From Bolinopsis microptera (taxonomy: Eukaryota > Ctenophora > Tentaculata > Lobata > Bolinopsidae), in assembly GCF_026151205.1 (NCBI RefSeq), contig NC_087081.1, positions 4,707,246 through 4,771,245 of the forward strand: a stretch of DNA of 64,000 nucleotides, read 5' to 3'. Shown here one piece after another: positions 22,986 through 35,800 of the stretch. The first letter of the stretch is position 1; every line of letters starts with the position of its first letter. The notes under the pieces are model-generated. The model was given only the letters and a program-made list of their open reading frames with translations. It made no database searches and was not told the origin of the DNA. A program made the position numbers and the translations under genes.

Positions 22986-23968
22986 ATGCAACTACCATTA
23001 GTTTTTATCGTTTAACAACAGCTGGAGAGTAGATATCTGCTGGAGAGTTAAGATCTGCTATAGTAATGTAGCTTTTCTAAAGCTTTGCTACAAAAGCTGC
23101 TTTTGTAACAAAGCTTATTTATGAGCTGGTCGACCCAAGCATGGCACCCAAGCATGACACAATATTATGTTATATTCCGACCCACCATAGTAAACCATAG
23201 TAAAGATTGGGAGCTTCCAGAATTTTCGTTTCAGGAAGACTTCACTTCATTATAAAAACACGCGTGTTTTTACGCCAATTTTTAACACCGTGACTTCATT
23301 TTAGTTTAAATACGACTCAAAGCCTTCCCAGCCGACATTATAAATTTTGTATATTTCCATCATCGCACACTACACTTCAAAACATAGCTTTGTTCTTCTC
23401 AAATAACCGGTACAATTCATTTGACACACAATGGCAAACTCATTTTCTCTGATTTTTAAGTCAAAAATTCCAAGAATCCACCAGATGGTTACAACCCCTG
23501 TGGTTTTAGGAATGCGACGAACAATTGTTACTTGTACCAAAATGTAGCGACTTCTTCGCTTCCACTGTAATATGCACAGCCCTACATTTACTGTACAAAT
23601 ACATCCTTAATAAGGCTTCTTTTCCCAAGTAAGATGCGAGCGAAAAACGTTTATCGAAACAAATTGATTCTGATCACTACCTTTCCTTTGATACCTTTGA
23701 TCTGCTTCGTCGAAACTCGACAGGCCATCAGAGTTGCAGACCACCTGCACCCCAGAGAGCAGATGCCTCTCGATCGTTACGCCAGTCCAGTATAGAATTG
23801 TAGTTCTGTGATGTGAAGCCCCACATTGGCGGTTTATCCGGCAAGGAAAGCATGAACGCCGTCATATCATGCTTGAAGCCATCATGCTTGGAGACTGCAC
23901 GTATATGTGCCAAGGTATACAGTTCCAGATCATTATTCTGATCATTAAACCGGCAAGGTTTGTCGGTT

Positions 23969-24242
23969 GAACCAGTACCGGTTACCAGGTGAACCAGTAC
24001 CGGTTACCAGGTGAACCAGTACCGGTTACCGGGTGAACCAGTACCGGTTACCAGGTGAAGCAGTACCGGTTACCAGGTGAACCAGTACCGGTTACCGGGT
24101 GAACCAGTACCGGTTACCAGGTGAATCAGTACCGGTTACCAGGTGAACCAGTACCGGTTACCAGGTGAACCAGTACCGGTTACCAGGTGAACCAGTACCG
24201 GTTACCAGGTGAACCAGTACCGGTTACCGGGTGAACCAGTAC
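23969..24242. repeat. 22-bp minisatellite, about 12 copies
   Basis: The unit GAACCAGTACCGGTTACCAG plus GT is repeated about 12.4 times with few differences (CAGGT versus CGGGT, one GAAGC, one GAATC). Each unit carries the palindrome GTACCGGTTAC-like core around ACCGGT. Copies are head to tail without unique spacers. Confidence 0.95.
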
Positions 24243-24897
24243 TATTCCCACACTAACCCACACTAAACAGCTCTCATTGTACTAAAGGGAGCACTACTAA
24301 TATGTGTATATCGCGTGTATGCATATTACAAGAGATGAGGCTGCTCAATTTTAGTAATTATGCAATCAATCTCTGGCGTGTACTCGCGGTGTGTAAGAAA
24401 GATCGCAAGTAGTAATGTTTTGTACGTATTGTGGGATGGTTTAAACTATGTTTGTGTTGCTAACATGAAGCCAGCAGATTGTGATATGAATGGAATCTCT
24501 AGTACTGTATTATAACTCATTATAACACTGTTATTGTAGTGCACTGTTATTCATTATTTTAATACTGGAATTACTGTACTGGTGATATTGTAATACTCGG
24601 ATTGTGGCATTACAACAACACTTCGATACATATCTCTTCTGTATTATTCAACCTAGAAATATTATGATTATCAAATAGTCTCATAAGGATACTTAAATAC
24701 GCCTCCCCAATGACAGTACTTAGTATACTAAAGTATTACTAATACTCTAGTAACACTCTCTAATGACACTCTAGTAACACTCTCTAATACTGACTAAATA
24801 ACTGTCAAAATACTGACACACACGCTCGTGACTCTTCTAAAACACTGCTACAACTCTGAAACTTACCATACTCCTCCTCTATAATACTTCCAATAGT

Positions 24898-25085
<188 letters not shown>

Positions 25086-28000
25086 GATGTGACAGTTAAA
25101 ACCCACTAACTCCCCCTCCACTTCAGTAACACAACTGTACAACTTCACTGTTAAGTCATTGTTCTCTGAAATTAGTACAGACTCCCTGCCAGTAGCAACC
25201 CGTCACTAAAGACAGGGAACAGTGCACATAACCCGTCAATGTCATGAGTCACGCCGTGTGTCAAACACAGCTTTCTTAAGAGAAGATGTAGTTATTATTT
25301 AAGTATATAATCTAATGAGAGACAAATGTGAGCACACAAATAGGTTCAGACTTGAAACAGATCCTGAAACATGAGATGGCACCCCACCGCTAGTAACACT
25401 GCTTCAAATCAGGGTGCGGTGTTTAATAATGAGGAAGAGAGAAAGGCTGCACAGTTAAATCACCCTGTATGGAGGTGTGCAGAGCAGCAGGAACTGTGCA
25501 CTGGATACTAGCGTGCTGCAGAGATATGTGCAGCAATCTCATTATAATCACCAAACAATGTGTTATTACACGAGTAATTACTAGGAGTTATAGGAGTTAC
25601 GTGACACGGTCATTATCTAGATTTATTGAGTTATTAACGATGATATTAAGGTGCCACCCAATTTCAGACATTGCATCAGCGGATACTGAACAGTAAGCAA
25701 AAGAAGCCACCTCATTTGGGCGGCAAAACGAAAGATTTCCCCCCGGAAGCGTACATGATACCCGGAAACTATCAGGTTCGTGATTTTTAATTTTTGTGTG
25801 ATAAATGTGTCTAAAAATACTCTAAATATGTTGTATCTGCGATGAAATCGCTTGGTGGAACGGCTGGGTAAATCTTGTAAAAGGTCGTAATGATTAGGTA
25901 AACGTTCTTTTCTGGTATTATGACGTAATAATTCGCACTTTTACAAAAGTAGAGATAGGTTATCAAGTCGTAAATTCCTCTCTTATCAATTCGATGCCAG
26001 CAAATGTCCATTAGATACATTTCACTGTCAAACAGTTTCGCGCCATAATTTATCAAAGCATGGTGAACACATTTCAATTTCTTACTTCATGGTTAAGAAG
26101 TTTATTGTAAATTCGCTCTTTTTAATTAGGCAATTAGATTGAGTTAGTTAGATCTCAGAGCATCTGTATATCGTACAGGATTATTGTGTGGTATCAACTA
26201 TAAAGTGGTTTAAGAAGCAGAGTATTTATAAGGTTTTCTGATAGGAACAGTTGCTCAATCATGTAGCTAAAACCATTATATCACCAAGTCTGCAAAACTG
26301 TATAAATCAGCTGCAGCAAGAAACTAGATAATGTTTAAACTATAGATGTACCATGATGCAATGACCTTGTCATACTCCAAACATAGACACTCATTCGCCC
26401 GATTTCTCACACACTAATATTAATCTTCCATATTAATCTTAATCTTCCAGATTAACTATGCACTGCTAGATTACGAAATACTTAAACAAAACTAAATACT
26501 TAACCATAAACTATTTTCGCAATCTTCCCATTTTCGCAATCTTCCCATTTTGGCAGTGTTGCAACCCTCTTGACTGCCCCATTAATAAGCACACCGTTGC
26601 TTGTACTTAAATGCCATAGACTGCACACAAGGCTAGCCGCGTGCCTGCAGTACACCCGCCAGCAGTATATACACTAAATAGGACTGTGATTTAATCCAGG
26701 TATATTAAGAAGAATCTCTCTTTGTTAGAAATGGATTATATAACATAGCCTTGTACTACCTCCGCAAGATGTACACACTGGTATAAACACCGCCCAGTGA
26801 CATGCCAATAGTTAATCTAGCTCACAAGACCTCCAGACAAGGGCATTGGACCAGTTACAGGCCAGTATTATTCGTAACATTTCCGCCCTGATGACGTAAC
26901 AGGAGTGTCCTAATGCAGACGTCCATATACGGGAAACTCTGCGCGCGGCGGCTTCATTGCGCATTGTTGTGTGCTTTGTGAAATTTGTGTCTGGACGACT
27001 ATTCAAGTTGAACAAGTCAGCAGTAAATATGGCGCGCACGTACAAACTTTCAACCCACGTGGGTTGGAATAATGGCCTGGACTTATGAGATGTTTGCATT
27101 TCTAATTTTAGATTTCACGACATTACACGAAAATTCAGCCTCGCACGAGATTCTTGAAATATGGGTAAAACTTCAAAGAGGGGTGACTTGACGTTACAGT
27201 GTTACACACGACCAGCAGACAGGAGGTTTGCTGGTGGTGCTCCTGAAGTTTATTAACTGCGGGGATCTTATCAGCTGTGCCGAGTATTTAAACTGTGTGC
27301 TCTAATCATGCAACTATGTAGATCTAATGTTAATCACAGTATCAAATGTCGAGATCAGCGCTGCTCTTACCTATTCTAAATAACATTTTAACTACCAAGG
27401 ATAGTCGGGCACTCCCAAGTTAAAGTTGCAAAGCTTGTTTTAACTTAAGTCAGAGCCCTAGCCTGGCTCTAAACTAAACCCTAATGTTAGAAGCGTGCCT
27501 GATCACTGGAGTAATGTCCGGGTTGGCTTTAGTAAGCAAACTTTGTTTAGAATTAGGTAGAAATTAAAGCGCTGAGTCGCTAAAATTGATGTCTACGAAA
27601 ACTGAATTTAAACTACAAAAACATAGCCAGTTTCGCTCAATAAATCTAACAAATTGGGGAAATCGCAACAAAAGATAAAGCGGTTACAATCCACTAACAA
27701 TATGAAAGCAGCAAGAACACAGTTGATCGTTACATGATAGGGTTGACCACACAAGCAGTTTCAAGGTTATGTGGCTCAGTGTCTCCTTGGGGTTAATCAA
27801 CATACGCTTAAGATATGCAGTTTTGAGACAGTGAGATATGTGCCATATCTTGTATTATGAATTCTACTGAGTCCAGAAATGCTGTCATCTTCCTAAGAGA
27901 GGCCTTCTGATATTGTAAATCATAATAACGAAGTTGTTAGGTAAATCTTTCTAATTAATTGCTCTTCTCTTCATATATATATTCGTTACTTCAGAATTAA

Positions 28001-29175
28001 CTGTTAAACCAGTTTCGTGGGGAATAAGTTAGAGTAATTTTGACAACATTCCTCTACTCAAGAATTGCCAAAAAGCAATTGTCAAGAATGTCGGTGACGT
28101 CACTTTGATAATTTGTCACTGAAGCACTTAAGCGAAAACTTCAGATAGCGAAACCAATTAACTCTTTCAACCTGATTTAGTGATTTGCTCAGAAAATCAT
28201 ACTTTTGTACGCTTGTCATCTGACGAGTACTGTTCATAATAGGAATGAAACAATTTTCTCGACTTTGAGAATACTAGAATAAATTCGTATCTTGATATTT
28301 AAAACATCGGATTAAGACAATGTTTTTTCAATATGAAATTTCCTGAAATATAACCTGACATCTAACTTTAACTAAAACCCCCATCTCGACAATACTGGAA
28401 AAGTAAATTTCCTATCTCAACATTGTCCTGGCCATCAACCACCTTGTATTGTCTTTTGCTTACACGTATGTACGCACAATGCTGTATAACAGTAACGGAG
28501 TTGTAATGGTTAACAGTAGCATTAACCCCACAATCCACATCCATATACGATGTCGAACTACGTTATATCCTGCCGTAAATATCTTGATACGCAGGATTTA
28601 ATCCATCGTGCTCGTCATTTCTCGGTAACTTGAGTCTTGACAGCCTGATCACCAATATCTTTCCCCTTAAAAGAAATATTATCCCTCTGGTTAATTCGAG
28701 ACTGCTCTTGTAGATTTAAATAACATAGTTTGATAGTTTTACTCGACATATATATCATATTTTATTGATCTAAGGTGTAGCATTGCCAGATCCCAGTTCA
28801 ATTTGTGACGGAGTTTTATATTAACAGGAAACGATGTAACAGAATCAATATATTTCAATGTTGCCATGGGGTGGCAAGTCCCCATGCATCGTGGCCCAAT
28901 AGTTTCATTGCGTCATATATAAAACAATTTTCTCGACTTTGAGAATACTGGAACAAAATCGTATCCCTCTTGTGGATTTAATAAAACTAATGACATAGTT
29001 TTATTCAGCGAATACGATGTCAACAGTTTCGTGTGTATCTTGAAAAGTAGCGGTACGATTCGTTAACCTTTTCTCAGCTTATACTCTTTTGGTTATAAAC
29101 GGAGTTGTTCCAAGTTTGAAGTTTGGCTTTTCTGTCCTTCTGGTTTCATCAGCGAAGTTCCTATTCAAATAAAGG

Positions 29176-29195
29176 CCCCCCCCCCCCCCCCCCCC
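29176..29195. repeat. C20 homopolymer
   Basis: Twenty C residues in a row; length may be imprecise. Confidence 0.85.
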
Positions 29196-30042
29196 AATAA
29201 AGTAACCTGTCAGGTTAAAATTCGACATAGTTAACGGTTTTTAAATTATAATTTTGAAAATCACCGCTGTCGTGATTAATTTGAAGTTTGGCCCTTTATC
29301 GTGTTAAAAAAGACATGTTTGGATGTTTTTTCTCTTGGTAAGAGCGGAAAAGATTTGGTGCCAAGACCCAGAATAGATTACCATGACCTGATCAATATGC
29401 ACTCGAAAAATTTGACTCATGACCAGGATCATAGATAAAATGGTTTTCTTATTCTATCCTGAGTCCTGAAATTGAGGGATATTTGAAACATTGGTATTTG
29501 GCACGTTGCCAAGAGATACTTTAATGTAAAATGGAATGTATCTGTCCATAATTTTCCGAGAAATTCATCTGAATTTACGTGAAACTAAAGTAGGTATGTT
29601 TGTTCTTGATTATATGTAAGCAGATGTAAAAAGGCGTGTTCCTTTGGAATGCCACATTTATAACCATCGCTGATATTTTAATCTATCATTTATCAAATCG
29701 TTATGACTTTAAATTAATTCCGGAAACGTTGCAGTATTTTTAAGAGATATTTTTGAAACTCTGTTTTTAAGTTTCTCGATGATTTGAAGACAGCAGCAAA
29801 TAATGACCCTTTATCGTAGCTATTGTGAATGATTTTTCCTCCGCAAAGTAAGTTTTTAATTTTTCTCTGGATCCAAGTAGGTTCTATTCGGGCTTGGGTA
29901 CTGTGAAGAATTTTAGATAGGTCTGGGCGTGGAGTCAGTTTTGATAACCATTTATTGATAGATAAATTAGCCAATATACATACGATAAAGTTAGGCCGTG
30001 ACTACTTGTCACTCGTGTATAAATGGTTTTTGTGTTCAATCG

Positions 30043-30127
30043 ATAAACATGAAACTAAGACCCTAGCTAGACGGTACGTGACGTGTATAAACATGAAACT
30101 AAGACCCTAGCTAGACGGTACGTGACG
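30043..30127. repeat. 44-bp tandem duplication
   Basis: AAACATGAAACTAAGACCCT and the bases after it up to GGTACGTGACG occur twice, 44 bases apart, with no mismatch over about 40 bases. Confidence 0.9.
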
Positions 30128-30274
30128 CATCACGACAATGGACAGAATTATTTGGGTCGTTACCAAGAGATCCTTTGTGGTGTAAATCCAGACGGATGAG
30201 TCTATCGTTAAACTGACAGATACATATCTATATCTGATACACTACATCCTGTGAAGTACCTAAATCGTGCAATG

Positions 30275-30565
30275 GACCGCGACAATTGACCCCCTATGTA
30301 GTTACACTGGAGTCAATTGTCGCGAAATCTAAGGTTTAGTACGACAATTAACCCCCCTACAATTGACCCCTGACGATTGACCCCTGACGATTGACCCCCT
30401 ATGGGTCAATTGTCGCGAAATCTAAGGATTAGTACGACAATTGACCCCCCCGACAATTGATGTAATTACACAAAGGTCAATTGATCGGGTTAGGGTTAGG
30501 GTCAGGGTCAGGGTCAGGGTTTATTGTATTAAATTATATTGTCGGGGGGTCAATTGTCGCCCACC
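30275..30565. repeat. GACAATTGACCCC palindromic repeat cluster with TTAGGG/TCAGGG core
   Basis: The motif CGACAATTGACCCCC and its complement GGGGTCAATTGTCG occur about ten times in both orientations. The outer copies (about 30278 and 30541-30560) face each other, so the whole block resembles a small foldback transposon. Its middle (30487-30520) reads GGGTTAGGGTTAGGG and then GTCAGG repeats, a telomere-like array. Confidence 0.8.
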
Positions 30566-32829
30566 CTGTAGGTGTGCTCTTTTTGCGACAAATTCAAAGA
30601 TTGCCTCCTAACCTTGTTGTTGTGTTTTGCTCCGGAACGATACTATCGCTTTAAAATCAGTACGTGAATAAAATGTCACAAATATGGACTATGTGAATCT
30701 CAAGAACGCTGGTATATTAAGTAAAAATAAATTTAAACTTAAAACCTTAAAATAATAAAGTTCATTGTCCGGACCTACACATTTGATTAGGATAAACAAT
30801 TTTTTGCGCTTAAATAAAGTGTATTTCTTTCAAGAGGCGCTTGAAACAAATCTACAGAGGAATTGAGTTTTACTACAGACAATATCCTCAAAAGATTTGT
30901 TGCCTTAAGCAATTCCTATAAAAATATCTGATTTCCTCAGCAATTCTTACTTGTAAAGTCAAATTAGTTAAGCAATCTGGTGGAACTTTTGTCTTTAATA
31001 CCGGATAGTCGGCAATATTATAAACTCGTTCCAGATATCATCTGGACCGACCTAGATAGAGATAGATAGATAGTCGGAAATATTGACGATATTGAGTATT
31101 TAAATTCTGCAGGCTGCACAGCAAATCCTTCTTTTACCTCCCTCCGTATTTATTGTAACGGTGTTCTTTAACCTTTTTATCTGTTTGAAGTACTCGCTCG
31201 CACACAATTTGATTACGTCTCAATTAAAACCACATGATTCATAAACACACTTTGGAACACTCACTTTTACACACAAACTTATAAACACGCACACTCACAC
31301 TCAAACATACACACACACATATTCTCAGCTGTGTGACAACACCATACAATACACTCAGTAGCAGGCACTAGGAAACGCATTACTAATTAAAACACGCATC
31401 ACGCTCACGGACCAATCATTGCACTGCATTACTTGCACGTGACCCGGAATCTACCAATCAGATCACGCCAAAGCGCCCACGTGCTGTGTTTTCTTGTGCT
31501 AACCAGTCAAGCCTGTGCACACAATTTTCAAGCTAGTACATAAAGTGTTTGTCTGTATTTTCGTGCAGTTTTCTAGCTCTAATTCCTAGGTAATGTCACA
31601 GATTAACTCATCCTCTCTGCGTTCGCTAACGTTGTTTCTAGTTGGTCGTTTAAGGGGCGGGGAAGGGGGGTTAAACGATAACGTTTGTTTTGACTCGTGA
31701 CATTTGGTAAACAATGTGGGCAGGAAGTTAGAGAGGGAGAAGAAGGGACCAGTGTGTTCACTCCTCCCGTGAGAAAGATTCGCCCCACCTGGCACATTGC
31801 CAGGACCTTGCAAGCTGCACAGCTGTTTAAATATCACATACGTTTTGTTGCCCTCTTATTAATAAATGTACAGCCTTTTTGCCTTTTATTTGTGTTGACG
31901 CGAAGTTGACTTTCTGGTAGGGTCGACATTTTTCAAGCTCAATTCGCCCAATTTTCAATATCGTTGTAATAATTTGTATCTCAACATTGTCAATATTGGA
32001 CGAAAACTTCTGCCCTTTTTGATATGTTCCCTTAGGAAAAAGATGCCAATATTGCTTGACTATATATTATTTCACGTATTTTATCGAGGCATTAGTTAGT
32101 TTATACTTTATTGCGTTGAACTAAATCCTTGTGATAATTGTTCAGAAAGATATATAGATGGGTTTGACGCAGATCCTTTTAGTTTTAAGAATTTATTTAA
32201 TGTTCCCTGCGACGCCCACTAAGGGTGATATATCAATACTATCAGGTGATAAGTAACACAGTATATATCAGCCTCTCTTGGCCACATCACGTGACATCAC
32301 CGCTTTGATCACGTGACAGGCACATTAGCACACGGTACACACAAATTATACACAGTACACAGTATTAGTTGAGTGTGTAGCGACAGTCGCCAGCTGTTAG
32401 CCGCTCTAGTGAGAGAGTAAGAGTGGGAGAGAGTGAGAGAGAGAGCTGTATTGAAACCGTTCTTTGAGATGTCTCTTGACACACACGCACGTACTTTCCA
32501 TCTTAAACCTAGTTACTTCATGATATGCACTGCTTGTGTGCTATGTCGGTGTTTCGTGTGATACTTCGCTTTGTAGTTACACATTGTAGTTATTACTGTT
32601 GGTAGTACAGGTGTACACTTTCATTACTACAGTTCGCAGTAGTTCCACGTGTATATTGTTTATCTCTGTCACAAATTGAGTTGTTTTTTCTGCAGGAGTA
32701 ATAGAGTCAGCGATTGTTTATAATTATTGTTTATAACACTCGATAATATGTTTATAACCCTCAAGTAGCTTGATAATCTGTTTATAAACCTGCATTTGTT
32801 GTGATTTTAACCTTTTGTTTCACTTTTAG

Positions 32830-35800
32830 AGGGGATACTACGTCCAGCAACAGGCAGACGCAGCTGGTCAACAACAACAGCAACAACAACAACACTACCA
32901 ACACCAAATTCCTGGTGAGTTTTCATCTTTAATTTATCTGCATTATTAATTAGTATTATTAATTAGTACTATTAATTAGTATTATTAATTAGTTTGTAAC
33001 ATTAGCTACGCGTGATAAGCTACTAATGACTTAATGAGTTTGTTGTATAATTACGCTTGAATTTATAAGTGAACTCGCATTAATAAGTGTACGTGTGTAT
33101 ACTGTATAGTATTAGTGGTTAGTTTTACGTTAATTAATCAAAATAAAGTTCATTGCTTAGTTGATTTTCCTGAATTAATTATTTTCAATACTTCTTAAGA
33201 CTGAGTTTTACTTGAGTAGGGGGTATTAAAATAATAATACAAATTATGGGCTGATATTGAAATTGCAATCCAAATTACAAAGAAATGTGATATCATCCTC
33301 CTCCTCAGTATGACAGTCTAATTATCTAAAATGTGAACTAATTACAAATGTGGCGATTATATAATTACTTAATTAGTTGTACTACGAGAGTTAATAAGGT
33401 GTGTGGAGAGAGAGAAGGAGAGATCTTGTTATGTAGTTAGATTGGTTGTGCTCTAAGCAGTATAGTTTTACCTGTCCTTTACGCACTTCACTTAATAACC
33501 AATTAGTATTGTTCTGTCTGAAGGTACTGTAATGTAGCTTTCTTTAGATTTTACTGATGTATTTTAATGTTTCCCGGTCCTGGCTTCTTCAAACTGAACT
33601 AATTTTATGAGTTTTCAGACTTGTACTTGGCTCTCTGACTTAGTCATCTTACTAAGTTCTCTTACTTTACATTCTCTAACTTGGTTCCCTAACTTGGCTC
33701 TCTTCAGGATATTACGGACCAGGGATTCCCAACCAGCCGAGTCATCATCTGCCCAACAACCAACAATCCCAGCTCCTCAACAATCACCTTCCTGGCCAAC
33801 AAGCTCCCCACCTCAACAACCAGCCTCACCTCAATATACCTAACGGCGCGCGTCCTCACCCTGCCCAAAACCAACATCCAGCTCAGAACCAACATCCAGT
33901 GCAAAACCAACATCCAACACAGAATCAACATCCAGTGCAGAACCAACACCCGGGACAGAATCAGAGACAGCATCCCCAACAGAACAACACCAACCAACAA
34001 CACCTGAACAATAATCACCACCAGTTGACGAACAGCCACCACCAAAACGGAGGACAACAACACCTGCAGAACGGACAACATTTACAGAACGGCCAGGCCC
34101 ACTTGAACGGACAACATCTGCCGAATAATAACCATCTGAACAACCAAACTGTGACGTCACAACACCAGATCAACAACTTACAACTTCAGGTGAATTACTT
34201 TACATGTTGTTTTTTTTACTTTGTGATTTTCCACGAGTTTCATAGTTTCTTAGCTCGACATCTGAGTAATCATATTCTGATTAATGCCCAAATTTCACTG
34301 CCAATTATTTTTATAGAAAGTTTGAAACTCTTGTAGATTTATCTGATATAAATTGGTTAATGGATGAACTGCTTCCCTCAATATTTTGATATGTAACCCA
34401 ATTTTGCAGTTTCTTTCAATTCCTCCAAGCCCATCCAACATATCATACGTCAAGTTGTTCACATTAAAGTTCCGATAAAAAGGCTAGACTTATCACTAAT
34501 TAATAATTTGTTTGTTAGTCCCTTATTAATCATTTGTCAACTAGTCCCACGATTACAGGTGCACAATGTAAAGATGCAGCCTCAAGTTATGTCACAGTTA
34601 CCCGAATCAGCGGCCCCTGTTTCTGCCCCTGAACATCAAGATATCAAACCGAAGGTTAGTTAGCTGTTACCTGTTACCAGGTTACTTGGTTACCAGGTTA
34701 CTTGGTTACCTGGTTACCTGTTACTTGGTTACGTAACTCTCACATATTGGTTGGACACGTCATATTGTGTGATGACACCCCTTGACCTCTAGATTTTTAA
34801 AAGTTTCGTACGTGGTAATATTTTGCCGTTTTAAAGATATTTCTGAATGATAAATTTCTAAATAATTCATCAGATTTCCGTGGAAATGTAATAGTATTGT
34901 TTAAATGAACTTACAAAATTAATTTAATTTTAATCGGCTGATTTCTCACTTCTCAGAACAAGAACAAGCGATCTCCGTCTCCCAATAAATCTCTCGAAAA
35001 TGCCTCCAAGAAACCAAACTATGGCATCGATGTAAGTTACATTAACCAAATGCATACACTTTTAGATAGATAATTTGTGTAATCTAATTTGCATATTTTA
35101 TGCGCTATTACTTTTAAACCTAAAACCTTAAAAAAGGCCTTCTTTATCGATGACTTAACATATAACAGGATTTTAACGGAGAGGACGTAGACGCAATAAT
35201 CAGCTCACTGCTGGACGAGAGTCAGGACATAACAGAACTCTGTCTGTTTGACGATGCCACTGAATGGGGGGACCACAAGAACACCTCAGGAGAGGAGACA
35301 AAACCTCAACCTCAACCAGTTGAGAAGAATGTTGAACCCTCCCCGCTCAGCAAGGTGCCACCCCCAAACGTGACCATCTCCACTACGAACATGAGTACGG
35401 GACTCCAGAAAGGCCCCTTACCCCCGACCCCTTCTAACCCTATCAACGGACAGACCCCTCCTAAATCCCTGCCTGTCAGTCAGACCCCTAACGTACAGAT
35501 CACACAGCCGAGTGTCCAGCTAACACAGCAGACCCCTCTGCAGATGTCCCAACCTCCCAGTGTTCAGTTGGTTCAGCCTTCTAAACAGATGGGCCAACCT
35601 GCCATGCAGATGTCCCAGCCAAACATGCAGATGTCCCAGCCAAACATGCAAATGTCTCAGCCCAACATGCAGATGGCTCAATCAAACAAGCCTATGGGTC
35701 AGCCCAACAAACAGATGGTTCAGCCTAACAAGCAGATGGTTCAGCCGAGCATGCACCAGTTCAACCAGGCAAATGTTCAGATTTCTGCAGCTCGATCGTC

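Noticed and set aside
23969..24242. CRISPR-like array
   Set aside because: Units are contiguous 22-bp repeats without unique spacers, and the genome is eukaryotic.
31586..31909. Overlapping open frames on both strands
   Set aside because: No motif, splice site or composition supporting a gene.
33704..34160. Minus-strand Val/Leu- and Gly/Val-rich frames
   Set aside because: Shadows of the NQHP-rich plus-strand exon; no splice context.
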